Positions 22,417 to 33,730 of a stretch of DNA of 64,000 nt are shown in pieces. A program made the translations under genes and the position numbers. The notes beneath the pieces were generated by a model that saw only the letters and a program-made list of their open reading frames with translations, was not told the DNA's origin and searched no databases. Each line of letters opens with the position of its first letter. The stretch's first letter is position 1. The DNA is from Umbilicaria muhlenbergii (Eukaryota; Ascomycota; Lecanoromycetes; Umbilicariales; Umbilicariaceae), in the NCBI GenBank assembly GCA_000611775.1, contig KK106985.1, forward strand, positions 1,908,291 through 1,972,290, read 5' to 3'.

Positions 22417-23128
22417 CTAGTAACGACCATTCTGGACACTATCTAGATACATCTGAATATCTTCAATAAAATAGGTCAGTACATACGATATATGGAAGTT
22501 CTTCTTAGCCTCCGTAGCACCAGAAGACCACAGATCTTTGTGAGGAATGCGTCGGACACTCTCTGGTACTCGGAAGAAGCTACCACCAGCCATCTTCCAC
22601 CCGACAACCTTGCAAGTGTTTTGGGACAACCCAGGCGTCAAGCGGTGTTTTGCATTGAAGTGACGTTGGTTCCTAGTAAAGACAATAGCCTTCCCTTGGA
22701 CGTGCTGGCTTGTTCCAAGGATTGGAGTGCTTGGAGGGGTATGACGTCGACGGTCACGCTGTCTCGCGTGGCTTTCGCGAGTCCCTGTCTGTTGACTCCT
22801 TGGCACGACACGGTTCACTACCATCTACACTCTCCTTGAGGCCACGACCATGCAAGCCTGCGATAAGCGCCCTCTCGACGGCCGTGCCCATGATCAGCAT
22901 TTGAGATGTCGGCTACAAGGTTGAAGGTACAACCAGTTTCGTAAAGATGTCCGATTGGTCAAACAACCCACGCCTGTTTGCAAGGTATTCTGCTTCCATT
23001 GAGCAAAGAGGTGAGCACAACCCAGCCTCCAGTACTCCGTACTTACTTTCCAAAAACTTGTACTCGTACTCACACCACTTCGCATGTGAGATGAGCCTCG
23101 AGAACAATAGGATGCCTCCAGAAGCCAT
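22417..23128 (-). mobile_element. Ty1/copia LTR-retrotransposon fossil, broken
   Basis: Two minus-strand stretches look like parts of a Ty1/copia polyprotein. One (about 22890-23128) resembles the end of RNase H, with a SMEAEYLA motif and a SDIFTKL motif. The other (about 22417-22640) resembles the start of the integrase core, with a DLW motif followed by SYVLTYFIED. The element is clearly broken, with several breaks. The two parts are not in the usual order, which points to rearrangement or to pieces of more than one copy. I saw no LTRs or target-site duplications. It looks old. Confidence is limited because the matches are short. Confidence 0.45.
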
Positions 23129-24342
23129 TGACGGAATGCATTGTTTGTGGCATTCCTTGATCAGTCACTAGACGAAGCCTTCTTGCTTCTCATTCGATGG
23201 AAGTATTGGCCGAAGTTGGAGCCGCATGACATGGGAGCACCGACTGATCGAACATCGGCGGAGAGATCGATGCAGCGGAATAAATCGAAAGTTGAGGTAC
23301 CTCAAGCCAGTCAGATTATTGTACCGAAGCGCGGCGTGGGATGGCCAAGCATGAGTGTTTCAACATCCATTCAGGCAACCCTGACGAGCGCCTCTGTAAC
23401 CCAGCAACAAGTACAGGGATACCTTGACCACTAGCGACTGGTCAGAAATGGCTGACCACTCAACGCGTTGATGTACCAAATGAATAGACTGCCTCAAAAA
23501 GACGGTCTCAATGCCCCATATCACGTTGCTTTCTGTTTGCTAGGTTGATTGCGTTACGCCGTAACCACGTCGATAAGCCTAGACCGATGGGCTTGAATAT
23601 CTCGGCTGATATCCGTTGTCAATCAGTGGGCGCGCCAGCAACGGAGTAGAAGTCCTCGTATTTGGGACTCTAGAAAAGCAGTCTGGGATTCTGTCAAGAA
23701 CTGACAGCAACGTACAGATGCATAGAGGACCCAATCTACTAGGCTATGTGAATTCATTAACCGCTTTTTGATATCAGCGATCGGATACCGAATGGAACAA
23801 CCGTCTGATCTGTGCTGGCCCTGTTTACCACGTTGGGGCGCGTTTGCGTGGCTTCCACCCCGTGGCAACCGGGAAGAAATCCCTGCCGCTTCCCTTCCTC
23901 TAAGAAGCTAAGGTACCGAGATTCTCCATCATCTGTGCGCGGAAGTGTGGCCGATAATGGTATGCCTTGGGGACGAAGCATTCCCAACTGGGCGCACCTT
24001 CAGATGGACGAGCTGACTTCATCGTCTCAACTCTCCCAATCAAGGCCGTTGCCGCTGACGAGCCGCTGCAATCTCTCAGATCTTGATCGCTGTTCCGAGC
24101 TATCCACCCACTTCGTGTTGCACTTGTGCTCTGAATTGCAGGTTAATGGAATAGACTGGATCGGAAAAGGCCTGATTGCTGTAGGCATTTGAATTTGCAT
24201 GCACATTTCTTGGTTCCGGGAAAGTAGCCGCCCAGGTGAGAGGGGAGAGAGACTCGCCCATGTCGCTTAAGCTTCACTGCTGAACCCGGGAAGTACGTCC
24301 CCACCTAGTTGCTGTTGCTTCGACAACTCCCTAGGAACTTTC
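23129..24342. other. Intergenic, no gene recognised
   Basis: About 1.2 kb between the copia fossil and the CDC25 leader. Only short frames occur on both strands. It may contain more decayed element sequence or the distal CDC25 promoter, but nothing specific can be supported. Confidence 0.45.
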
Positions 24343-24470
24343 GCCTCGCCTTCAATTCTTTGCTCGACCTTCTCACTTGCTCTCTCTGCCTTCCTCACGA
24401 GCTTTGTCCTTCCTTCTCTCGTCCTCCTTGCTTTCCTCGATCCCTCGACGGTCTCTCCTCCCCGTCGAAC
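24343..24470 (+). promoter_or_regulatory. Pyrimidine-rich tract in the CDC25 promoter or leader
   Basis: The plus strand is strongly C+T-rich here (TTCGCCTCGCC, CCTTCTCTCGTCCTCCTTGC). CT-rich tracts commonly mark core promoters and transcription starts in filamentous fungi. Placement 320-450 bases before the CDC25 ATG suggests a long leader. This is inference from composition. Confidence 0.4.
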
Positions 24471-24540
24471 CGTCAAGCAGTCGTCCGCCGAGGAACATTC
24501 CGCCTTCCACGGACCCAGGGCGACTACTGACCCGGACCCC

Positions 24541-24561
24541 ATGTTGGAAGACGACCGATAG
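24541..24561 (+). promoter_or_regulatory. Upstream ORF 1 of CDC25 (6 codons plus stop)
   Basis: ATG TTG GAA GAC GAC CGA TAG. It is the first of three ATGs between the pyrimidine tract and the CDC25 start, all closed by a stop almost at once. It is a uORF only if transcription starts upstream of 24541, which is not shown. Confidence 0.5.
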
Positions 24562-24600
24562 CATCCGTGGGCGGACTACATCCTCCGCTACAGCTTATCG

Positions 24601-24609
24601 ATGCTATAG
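24601..24609 (+). promoter_or_regulatory. Upstream ORF 2 of CDC25 (ATG CTA TAG)
   Basis: A two-codon start-stop element, 181 bases before the CDC25 start codon. Confidence 0.5.
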
Positions 24610-24776
24610 GTACAGTAATTGAGGATTAGGCAAGATCCTTATCCGCGACTTTGGCTCTTACTAGCTAGTCTTGCATCGTCGGCCAGACTCTTCGGACAGC
24701 GTTCTAGATACGACCTGCGTCATCCGACTCAATTGCTCGACTGGTACCAATTATCTATCTGTCGATCCAGGGATTT

Positions 24777-24785
24777 ATGATATAG
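24777..24785 (+). promoter_or_regulatory. Upstream ORF 3 of CDC25 (ATG ATA TAG), 4 bases before the main ATG
   Basis: A two-codon start-stop element that ends at 24785, leaving only CAGG before the CDC25 ATG at 24790. Efficient reinitiation over 4 bases is normally poor, so this element could strongly limit translation, or it could be skipped by leaky scanning. Confidence 0.55.
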
Positions 24786-24789
24786 CAGG

Positions 24790-26660
24790 ATGGAACGCTC
24801 GTCGCCGCTAGCTGCAATGCAGGCTCCATCTCTCCACTTTGGTGATTGGGGTTTCCGAACAAACGCTTCAATATCCAATTCACATTATACTGGGAAGCTC
24901 TGCTTCGGGCCAAGCAGTTTCAACTTCAAGGACCTAAGCATGATGAAGCCGGCGTCGGATTACTTCAGCTTAAGACCTGTTCGTGGATCATCGCCCACTG
25001 CCAGTCTCGCAGCAGACCTCTCCCAGAATTTCCACATTGATCAAAGGTGGGCAGTGGGCAATTGGTCGCTGCGGTGAAGAACAAAGTTGACAGCGCATAG
25101 TCCTCAGCTTGCAACACCTCGACGATCCTTATTCTCGTCGAACCTATTTGGAACAGTCAATGGTCGGGGTAGGGCGCTCATGCTCAGGTGGGATGACTAT
25201 AGCTCACATAATGACAGAGATCGTGACCACTCCACCGGTACCGTCATCTTCGCCCGCCCCGGGAAACGATTCAATGGACATTTCTCCGCTGCCCCATAAA
25301 GCACCTTACGCTGTTGCATCCCGTGTCGAAGAGCGGTCACCCAGTCCAGAAAAGACAACTGCCAATACGCTGCTCGCGTCTCCTGTCGTTACATCACAAG
25401 CTGAAACGGAAGTCCCAACACAAACTGTACCTCTCGAGTAAGGCCCCTAAAGCAAGCTCTGGCAGTCTTGTGATCTAATACCTCCTTCCAGACGTAGTAG
25501 AAGAACAACGTTGCTGCGACCATCCCTGTCTCGAACCAAGGGTCTCTCAACCAACACCTTGTCCTTCAAAACAAATGGAACACAGAATCAGCTGCCTGCT
25601 TTCCAATTTGGCAATGGACCGTCGATATCAACCATGTCTTCCATGTCTCTCGACGAATGTTTCCTTTCCTCACCTCAGCAGGAGAGAAAGTTGCCACAGA
25701 TACCCGTCATGGGACCTCCGAGGCCGAAGCAACCCTTCACAAGCACGCTAGGACACTCTCGCAGTAACGGGTCTCCAATTGTTGGACATATCCGTAAACC
25801 GTCCGCGCCCCTCCAACGACCGAGGAAACAGTTCCGCCGTTCTCTGAGTATGTTTGAGCATCCGGCCGAAGTAACAAAGCACGATAAGCCCTGTTGTACC
25901 ACTGAAAGTCTGCAGTCAATAATGGATGTCGACGACGCCCATCAACTAAGGTTACCACACTTCATGCAAGAGGAAGAGAGCCTACCGCGCATCACGAAGG
26001 ACACGATGATAAATGTCCTTGACGGCAAATACAAGGAACTCTACGATCGCTCAGTCGTTATAGATTGCAGGTTCGAATACGAGTACAATGGTGGTCACAT
26101 CGATGGAGCCATAAACTACAATGACAAGGAGGAGCTGGCGGGCAAACTTTTCGAAGCGTTGTCTCCGTCAAGGACCCTACTCATCTTTCACTGTGAATAC
26201 TCCGCTCACAGAGCTCCTATTATGTAAGCCCTCTGTGCGCCGCTCGTGCCAACCATATCTAATACAAGCTTCCAGGGCGAAGTTCGTTCGACATAGAGAT
26301 CGCGCAATGAATGCTCATCAATATCCTAAACTGACGTACCCGGAGGTGTATATCCTCGATGGAGGCTACAGTTCGTTCTTCACCGACCACAGGATGCGTT
26401 GCTATCCTCAAAATTATGTTGAGATGGGTGCCAAAGAGCACGCCAACGCTTGTGAGCGTGGATTGGGGCGTATCAAACAGCAACGCGCCAAGCTGAGCAG
26501 GGCGAAGACGTTTGCGTTTGGTCAATGCAGTCCAGCTGCAGATGACAGTCCAACCGCCTCGAATCGACAATGTAGTGATATGATGATGGGTCTGGACATC
26601 TCCGTAGATCAACATCTTGAGGCTCGGCGCTTCTACGCAAGACGCATGGTGTCGTACTAA
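24790..26660 (+). CDS. CDC25: Cdc25/NimT mitotic inducer, dual-specificity tyrosine phosphatase
   Basis: Removes inhibitory phosphate from Cdk1 to trigger mitosis. Five exons (24790-25046, 25101-25168, 25218-25437, 25492-26223, 26276-26660) give 553 residues; the joins read HIDQSPQLATPRR, GREIVTTPP, LERSRRT and PIMAKFVRHR. The N-terminal half is a disordered regulatory region rich in SP/TP sites (RSPSPEKT, MDISPLPHK). The rhodanese-type catalytic domain is at ~345-485: VIDCRFEYEYNGGHIDGAIN, the active-site loop HCEYSAHR with Cys416 and Arg422, and YPEVYILDGGYSSFF. The C-terminal tail ends in MVSY. The loop is intact, so the enzyme looks active. The leader carries three tiny upstream ORFs. Confidence 0.95.
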
Positions 26661-27639
26661 TTCAAGCTGCATTCCAGCGGCGATTTGCGAAACCTCATGG
26701 CGTTACGTGTCTCTTCTTCAACCTCTGGAGTTTTTCTGGGTGGCCACCCAGCACATTGTCCGCTTCCTTTTGGATTTCCAGTGTGCATGAAGCGTCACCA
26801 TCGATTTCTAGGTATTGCATCTTTACCTTGGCTGTGCTGGAACATCCGGCACGCTCCTTGGAAAAGTTCGGGCCCAATCTGGCATACGTGCCTGCCCTGG
26901 TGGCTTCCAAGCTCCGGATATATCACCAATGCCTCCCATCTCGCACCTTGAGCAGATGCATATGTCGTTGCTCTTTAGCGGTGTCAGAGCGAGCATATCC
27001 TTACGGTGCATTGTTCTTTATGTTCTTCATTATCTTACCTGTATCTCATACGGCTTCCTTCATCTCGGTGGCTGGTACAGGTTAGACGCGGTTCGGCTCA
27101 GGACCGAGCTCAGCACGTACGCTCATGCGGCTGCTGATCGAATCCTTACGGCGCTAGGGCATCGCCTTCGTCCAAGTTCTGCTCTGTACGAATTGCACGG
27201 TTCTGGCAGTGTCCGATAACTGACGCCACTCTGCAAAAGGGTCCCCGCAAGATGCGCATTGGACTCAGGCTTGTACAAGTTGTAAATATAAGAATGGAAG
27301 AGTCTGATGTTGTGTTCATGCTGCGGCACAAGGAAGCCTTATCGTAGCTAGAGAGGACAAGATAAACTATTCGAATGTCGATTCTTCCATGCACAGTTGA
27401 CAAAACACATGACTTTGATTTTATGAGCCCGTTTACTGATCCCCAGTGGTAACAGCTCCCTTGGATTCGGTAGTGGCTAAGCTGAAGCAGAACTAAAATC
27501 CCGCCTGGGATGAGCCGAGCTAGTATGAGATATTTGAATTTACGTAACTGCTTCACCCATCAACGTGAAATGCACATGCGCCAGGTTTTCCACATTGGAT
27601 GCCGGCCGTTATTCTGATGTGTACTTGTGAACGACTTCC
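26661..27639. other. Intergenic between CDC25 and SLD5
   Basis: 979 bases between two plus-strand genes. It should hold the CDC25 3' UTR and the SLD5 promoter. Frames up to 137 codons exist but none resembles a protein family. No RNA gene or repeat was recognised. Confidence 0.5.
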
Positions 27640-28430
27640 ATGGACATCGATGACATCCTCGCCGAGGTTGATGGCGATACGGTACCGCAAGAAACGCGTG
27701 ACCTGCAGGAGCTCACGCGTGCCTGGGTCAACGAGAGAAGTTCACCAGAAATTCTACCTTGGCCTGAATCGTTGATGGAACGCATGATGGATAGGATACG
27801 GCTGCAGGTAGTCTCTACACAGGCTTGCAGACGCCGGCCGGAGCTCATCACTAACTGAACGGTTTGTTGGGCACGGGCAGATCGACTTGGTAGAAACACA
27901 GACTGGCGACATGGACCCGAAGACCAATTTCCGCCTGATCATCATCCAGACAGAACTTGAGAGGTTCAAATTCCTGGTGCGGTCTTTTCTGCGGACAAGG
28001 ATAGCCAAGGTCTTTTCTGCCTCCACGCCTGCGCTTGTTGGTTGCTTTCTAAATTGAACATGGCCAACAGATCGACAAGCACGCCCTGTATATCCTTACC
28101 AATCCCTCACAGAAATCCCGCCTCTCGTCCTCGGAACTCCAATACCTCACTACACACCAGTCTATACTCCACGCCCATTACCGTTCCTCCTTTCTCTCAC
28201 AATTTCCTGCGCAGCTGCAGCGTCTTGATGACACCGCCGGCGGTATCAGCATGATCGAGCAGCCCGATGTGGACAAGGCTGTTTTTGTAAGGGCTCTTCA
28301 GGACGTCAGGGAGCCGGTGGTGGTAGAAGGAACAGATATAGCGTTCGAGATGAAGAGGGGGGATATTTTCGTTGTTAGGTGGAGTGCGGTTAGGGAAAGA
28401 GTACTGGCTGGAGATGCGGAGCTCATATGA
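27640..28430 (+). CDS. SLD5: GINS complex subunit Sld5
   Basis: Part of the GINS tetramer that joins Cdc45 and Mcm2-7 in the replicative CMG helicase. Exons 27640-27807, 27881-28009 and 28071-28430, all in phase 0, give 218 residues, the usual size. Recognisable parts are [63 protein letters not shown] (the conserved Sld5 A-domain helices) and the C-terminal beta domain [15 protein letters not shown] ... [14 protein letters not shown]. The second intron has an unusual donor (GTCTTT), but both joins are supported by the unbroken family sequence. MCM4, another CMG subunit, lies 28 kb away in the same window, with no sign of co-regulation beyond G1/S-type motifs. Confidence 0.93.
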
Positions 28431-29646
28431 TAGGGCAGCCTGAATAGCTATACGGCATTGGAGTTCTTGCCGCCGGCGCAGAATCGGACGATAGGCCCTT
28501 TACGGACGGCATTCAATGTAACACAACAAGGTTGGTATGTCTCGCTCTCCCATTTGGTGTCAGACAGGGATTCAGATGATTCAGTGCTACCAGATTTCAG
28601 TCTTCTTCGAATGTTCTACAGAGGCGACAGTTACAGGACCGAAATCAGCAGAGACTAACAGAACCCAAATCCCAGATAGGGAGTGGAAGTATCATAATGC
28701 AGTCACGGTGCAGTATTCGGACGCCGCACGCCTCAATGACGAAAGATGGTTTGGCGTAAAGGCTTCGGACCGGAATGCTTTGTTTAAAATGGCAATGGTG
28801 ATAGATCATTTTGGTTCCCTCAATTGGGCTTTACGTGTCCATTCTGTATGATGGATCCTATGATCCATAGACTGGCTTCGAGGCACTCGAGGATCGGAGT
28901 AATCCTACAATGGCTCCCGACTTGACGCTTCAAGCGCATGTCGAAGCTCATCGTCTTTCCAATGACTTCTCGCATTCCCGTCCAATAGAGTAATTGCCAT
29001 CAGCCCCTGTCCCTCCCAGCCAATCAGCTCAACATAGATTACTCAGTAATGTCTGTTCCGAGGTGATCGTGTGTAACCCTACCCTACGCCCTCTGCCAAG
29101 CTTTCGCCGTACCTTATCTCTCACTTACCCGCCGCGAGTAAGCCCTCCGCTCGCAGCCCTGGGAGACAAGATTTGCCGCTAAATCAGCAATAGGAAAGTG
29201 AGCACATGTCTATCGCATCAGTTTGGGCAGTCGGCATGAGCATTCAGCCTCCAAGCTTCCAGCTCCTAGGTTTCACAGCTGCCAGCGCATGTGCAGGGGC
29301 GCATTGACATATGCCAGTAGGTCCAAATCTATCCAATCGCAGAATTACGACCTCATCGAGGTTCGATTCGAGAACTTGATACGAGTGCTCGTACTGTAGA
29401 ACATGAGTTGATTTCCAGTGACGAAATGGCTTGAAGGGAGCTAGTACGGATTGAGCCTTGAAGCAGCCACTCCGGGCCGTTCTTGGCTCCTCAAGCGTCA
29501 AGCTTAGAGGCGAACGAAATACCTTAACCGATCCTTCCTGATTCCCATCTCCAAACACTGTCTGAGGAACACCGGCTTTCCCTCTTTGTGAGTTCGCAGC
29601 TACAGCTGAAAGTCTCAGGTTTCAACTGTGTCAGTCTCGACAAGAC
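28431..29646. other. Intergenic between SLD5 and the CorA-like gene
   Basis: About 1.2 kb. The only frames are short and unlike known proteins. A GGTTCGATTCG string at ~29354 resembles a tRNA B-box, but no cloverleaf could be built around it. It presumably holds the transporter promoter and leader. Confidence 0.5.
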
Positions 29647-32458
29647 ATGGCGTCTCGCGCGTCCGCACCTGGCTCGAATGCCAACAGACAACACAACCCT
29701 TCCTCGACCTCTACAGAACCTCAGCGGCCCACCGAACAGTTGAGCAACACCCAATCGACCAGCAATGCGATTCCCGCAATCCAAGGCGAGCAAACTACCG
29801 CTACTCGGAGGAGGAAAAACCATCGAGCCGGAAGGAAGAAGAAGAATCGTAGACAGTCTTTTGCTACCGCTGGAGACGAAGCTGGGCGGGCAGATTCTAC
29901 GAGAGCCAATCGCGATATCCATGACGCCTCAAATGCTGCTACCACGCGTCCTCCGTTCTACAGATTAGGGCAGTCAGGTGGAGTAAGCGATACGAGCCTA
30001 GACAGCCAGGCGCTTTTGGACCACAGGTGGGTTGACTTGGGACTCGCTACGGGCAAGAAATCCATTGAAGCTGATCAAGTCGTCACTGTATAGAGATCAC
30101 CCTCCCATGCGTGCTCGTCGGGACAGTAGAGTCGGTCAGAACGCTTTCGGCTCTCGTCCAGGTCAATCAAGTCATGAGGGAACCTCCCCATACCGACCAA
30201 CCTATTCGAATCCATTTGTTTCCCACGACAGCCAGCATCGACGGCCACGAGCGGCCCGAACACAAGGCGCCTCTGGAGATAGTAGCGAAATTGATGATGT
30301 AGTACCCAATGACCGGACGCCATTGCTAACTGTCACGAATCGTGAGAGACCTTCAGGTCGAGATGATCGTCATGACTCTAGGAACAGGCGCTCGTCGGCT
30401 GCTACCTCTACGTCCAGCAAGCGGCGAAGGCACAAACCAACTAGGGAATTTTCATCGGGTCAACAACAAGACTACGATGTCAACAACCCGCCGTCAGTAC
30501 CTAATAGCCCGAAACTTGGGTCCGACATGGGCTATGATGACGTTCTAGCCACAGGATCCTTTGCACCTTCAAGATCGCCTGATGACAGGCGGGCAACTAT
30601 TGCTGTTGGTGGGGATCATCTGATCAATATAGATGGGAATGAGGGACCAAATCAACATTTTGTCAATTCGTCTCCACCATCACCAAGAATGGAAGCAGCC
30701 GACCATAGACGGCGGACAGTCGCTTTCCCCGCCGAGGAAGACGTCTGTTTTCCACTCGAAGGGATGTCGGAAATGGCGGAAGAAGACTATATGCCCAATG
30801 ATGAAAGCACCAACTACCAGAATGGACCAAGAAGGCGACGTGGAAGACAATGGCCGGATCTGTCAGTGCTTGATGAATGGAGTAGAGAAGAGAAGGAAGA
30901 GCGGAGCGAAGGCATCCGGGCGAAGAAGATCAGCGAGCCTGTCCTGGTCGGAGGAAGGCTGCGGCCGCAAAAGCATGGTTGGCATAGGACAGAAGAGGAT
31001 GCCCCGTACAGGTTCACATATTTCAACGAGGAATTCCAAAGTACTATACATAGCCAGACAATCTCTGAGCTTGTACAACCTGGACAAAGCTTTCGGGATC
31101 TTTTCATTCCGGATCCTCCAGAGCTCACTGACGAGTCCTCGGACGAAGAAGACGACCTCATAAGCCACCTAGACACAGTTAATGACCGGCAAACATTGAG
31201 CCCGAACGGACGATCAAGGGCTGGGACGCGGCAATCATCGGTCATTGGGGATCGGAAGCCGGGCCCAGCAGATCGCTCGGGTGATGCTACGCCTCAAGGG
31301 CAACCGCCAAAAGAGAAGCAGAAGCGGTATGGAGCACGTCCAACTTTTTGGTTGGATGTACTATCTCCTACGGATACTGAGATGAGGGTTATCTCCAAAA
31401 CTTTCGGCATCCACCCGCTCACAGCCGAGGATATCATGATGCAAGAAGCCCGTGAGAAGGTGGAGCTTTTTCGGAATTACTACTTTGTCAACTATCGGAC
31501 TTTCGAACAAGACATGAACAGTGAAGACTTCCTTGAGCCGGTCAATATGTACGTTGTTGTATTTCGGGAAGGAGTCATCAGCTTTCATTTCTCAATGACG
31601 CCGCATCCAGCGAACGTCCGCCGACGTATCCGGCAGCTGAAAGATTACCTGATACTGAGCTCGGATTGGATATCCTATGCCATCATCGATGACATTACTG
31701 ACGTCTTCGCGCCTCTCATACAATCCATTGAGGATGAAGTCAACGACATTGATGACGCCATTTTGCAACTCCATGTTGTCGACAAATCAGAAGCTAAAGA
31801 TGAGATGTCGAACCCTGGTCAAGACAGCGAGAAAAAGTCGGATGCGGGCGATGAAACCTCTGGTGGCGATATGCTTCGGCGCGTGGGTGAGGTTCGAAAG
31901 AAGGTTATGGGGTTGTACAGACTCCTGGGCAATAAAGCGGATGTCATCAAAGGGTTCGCCAAGAGGTGCAATGAGCAGTGGGAAATCGCGCCGAGGAGTG
32001 AGATTGGGTTGTATCTGGGAGACATCCAGGACCATATCTTGACCATGACCAGCAATCTAAGTCATTTTGAGACGTACGTGCGGCCATTACATATACTATA
32101 CTTTGCTAGAAACGCTAACTCCTTGTGCGCAGTCTACTCTCTCGAGCCCATTCGAATTATCTTGCTCAAATCAACATCCGGATGAACGAACGTCAGGAAC
32201 AGACAGCTGATGTACTTGGAAAGCTGACGGTATTGGGTACCATCGTTTTGCCGATGAACATCATCACCGGTATGTGGGGAATGAACGTCAAAGTACCAGG
32301 ACAAGATATAGATAACCTAATTTGGTTTTGGTCGAGTAAGTGCAGATGTCTAGTACAGATTATTCCGGTGTACTGACAGGTGCATAGTCACGGCTTGTTT
32401 GCTCGCTTTCGGTATCTCATGCTACTTCATCGCCAAGAGGGTGTACGGAATTGTCTAG
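29647..32458 (+). CDS. MNR2: CorA-family Mg2+ transporter, Alr/Mnr2 type
   Basis: Four exons (29647-30026, 30094-32073, 32133-32335, 32388-32458) give 877 residues. The first ~430 residues are basic and Ser-rich, with an RRRKNHRAGRKKKNRR cluster. The CorA soluble domain follows (PTFWLDVLSPTDTEMRVISK, FGIHPLTAEDIM, REKVELFRNYYFVNYRTFEQD, YVVVFREGVISFHFS). Next come the long helix and two C-terminal membrane segments: TVLGTIVLPMNIITG leading straight into the GMN signature (GMWGMNV), and ITACLLAFGISCYFIAKRVYGIV. GMN is the selectivity motif of all CorA channels. In yeast, Alr1 acts at the plasma membrane and Mnr2 at the vacuole. The long N-terminus and short tail fit Mnr2 slightly better, but sequence reading alone does not settle which. 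Confidence 0.9.
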
Positions 32459-32971
32459 TTTAGGAGTACGGGTAGCTATCGTTGTCGTGTTCTTCTGTCT
32501 CAGTCGTATAGGAAGAACGACTTGCACATATCAATGGGATCCACTGCGGTTGGATATACATATCAAGCTCGGTGGAGATTTTTAGGGGCACGGTTTCGAT
32601 GGTCTTAGATTACGGCCTTAGCCGTATCTTCTGTACATAAACAACAATCGACGTGATCAACAAGACTGCCTCGCTGAATGTACTGTGTACTGTTAGCCCC
32701 AGCCCATACGATGTGATACTCGCCATCCAAGCCTGCCAATGAACAAACATTAGAGTACTGCCGAGGCGTGATTCGTCACTTCAATTAAGCATAAAAGATA
32801 AAACACTCAAAACGCGGGACACATAGGTGGGGGCCGCACCCCTACCCGCAAATAACCACTTTATTCCCGCAACCCGCAACCCGCACCTCCAAACCCCAGC
32901 ACGACCACCCCTCACACCCACACCATCTTCTCCCCAACCCCCCCCCCCGGATCCACTCCTAACCCTCTAAA
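32459..32971. other. Intergenic with a C-rich promoter tract
   Basis: 513 bases between the Mg2+ transporter and tubulin cofactor A. The last 140 bases are strongly C-rich on the plus strand, with a run of 10 or more C just before GGATCC at ~32950. This probably marks the promoter of the cofactor gene. Confidence 0.5.
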
Positions 32972-33558
32972 ATGCCGCCCCCCTCGCCCCTCTCCATCGC
33001 CACCTCCTCCGTCCTTCGCCTCGTCAAAGAAGAATCCTCCTACCACCAAGAACTGCGGCAGCAGGAATCGCGTCTTGAGAAACTCCAGAGTCAGGAACGG
33101 AATGGTGGAGATGGGGATGCGGATGCGGATGAGAATGCGGGATGGAGGTTGGGGCAGGAGGTATGTTGTGCGTTTTTGGTAGGGAGAAGTGAGGGTGGGG
33201 AGGGGAAGGGGGGGGTAGTGAGAGGGCAGAAGCGGATGCGGGGTGGTTGAGAAGGAGATAGCGAGGAAAAGAACCTAGGCTAATGTTCGATGTTCGGGGA
33301 AACAGAAGCGAGCAATCGAGGAGACCAAAGCGGTATTTCCGAGTCTGAGGGCGAGGATCCAAGAGGCGGTGGGGAAGTTGGAGGGGCTGTTGGTATGATA
33401 TTCTCCGCCTTGTTAACAAGGTCTAAGAGCGGGAAACTGAACGAGAGGATCTATAGGAAGCGGAGCAAGAACGCGGCAAGGAAAGCAATGCGGACGAAAT
33501 CACCAAGGCGAAGGAGGCGGTGGCGAAGGCGAAGATCAGTGAGCGGGAGATTGCGTGA
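32972..33558 (+). CDS. TBCA: Tubulin-binding cofactor A (beta-tubulin chaperone)
   Basis: Captures beta-tubulin during alpha/beta dimer assembly (Rbl2 in yeast). Exons 32972-33160, 33306-33392 and 33457-33558 give 125 residues, the usual length. The protein is a three-helix coiled bundle: SPLSIATSSVLRLVKEESSYHQEL, then the signature KRAIEETKAVFPSLRARIQEAVGKLEGLL, and a last helix DEITKAKEAVAKAKISE. All introns are phase 0. The gene is small and was recovered by joining exons; the second intron (64 nt) splits KLEGLL from EAEQERG. It is convergent with THOC7, 172 bases apart. Confidence 0.9.
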
Positions 33559-33730
33559 TTTGGGCATGGAGTGTTTGAGGGTAAGAGATACCCGGGGGGG
33601 GTTGGTTCTCTATTAAGGAACTCTGGTTTCTATTGAGGAACTTTGGTTGGGACAAAAGTATTATTGCAGTGGGTATCAGACATCCTCCTTGACTTGAGAG
33701 CCGTGACTATGCTACTGGAGAAATTGCATG

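Noticed and set aside
29350-29362. GGTTCGATTCG resembling a tRNA B-box
   Set aside because: No A-box at the right distance and no acceptor stem pairing could be found around it.
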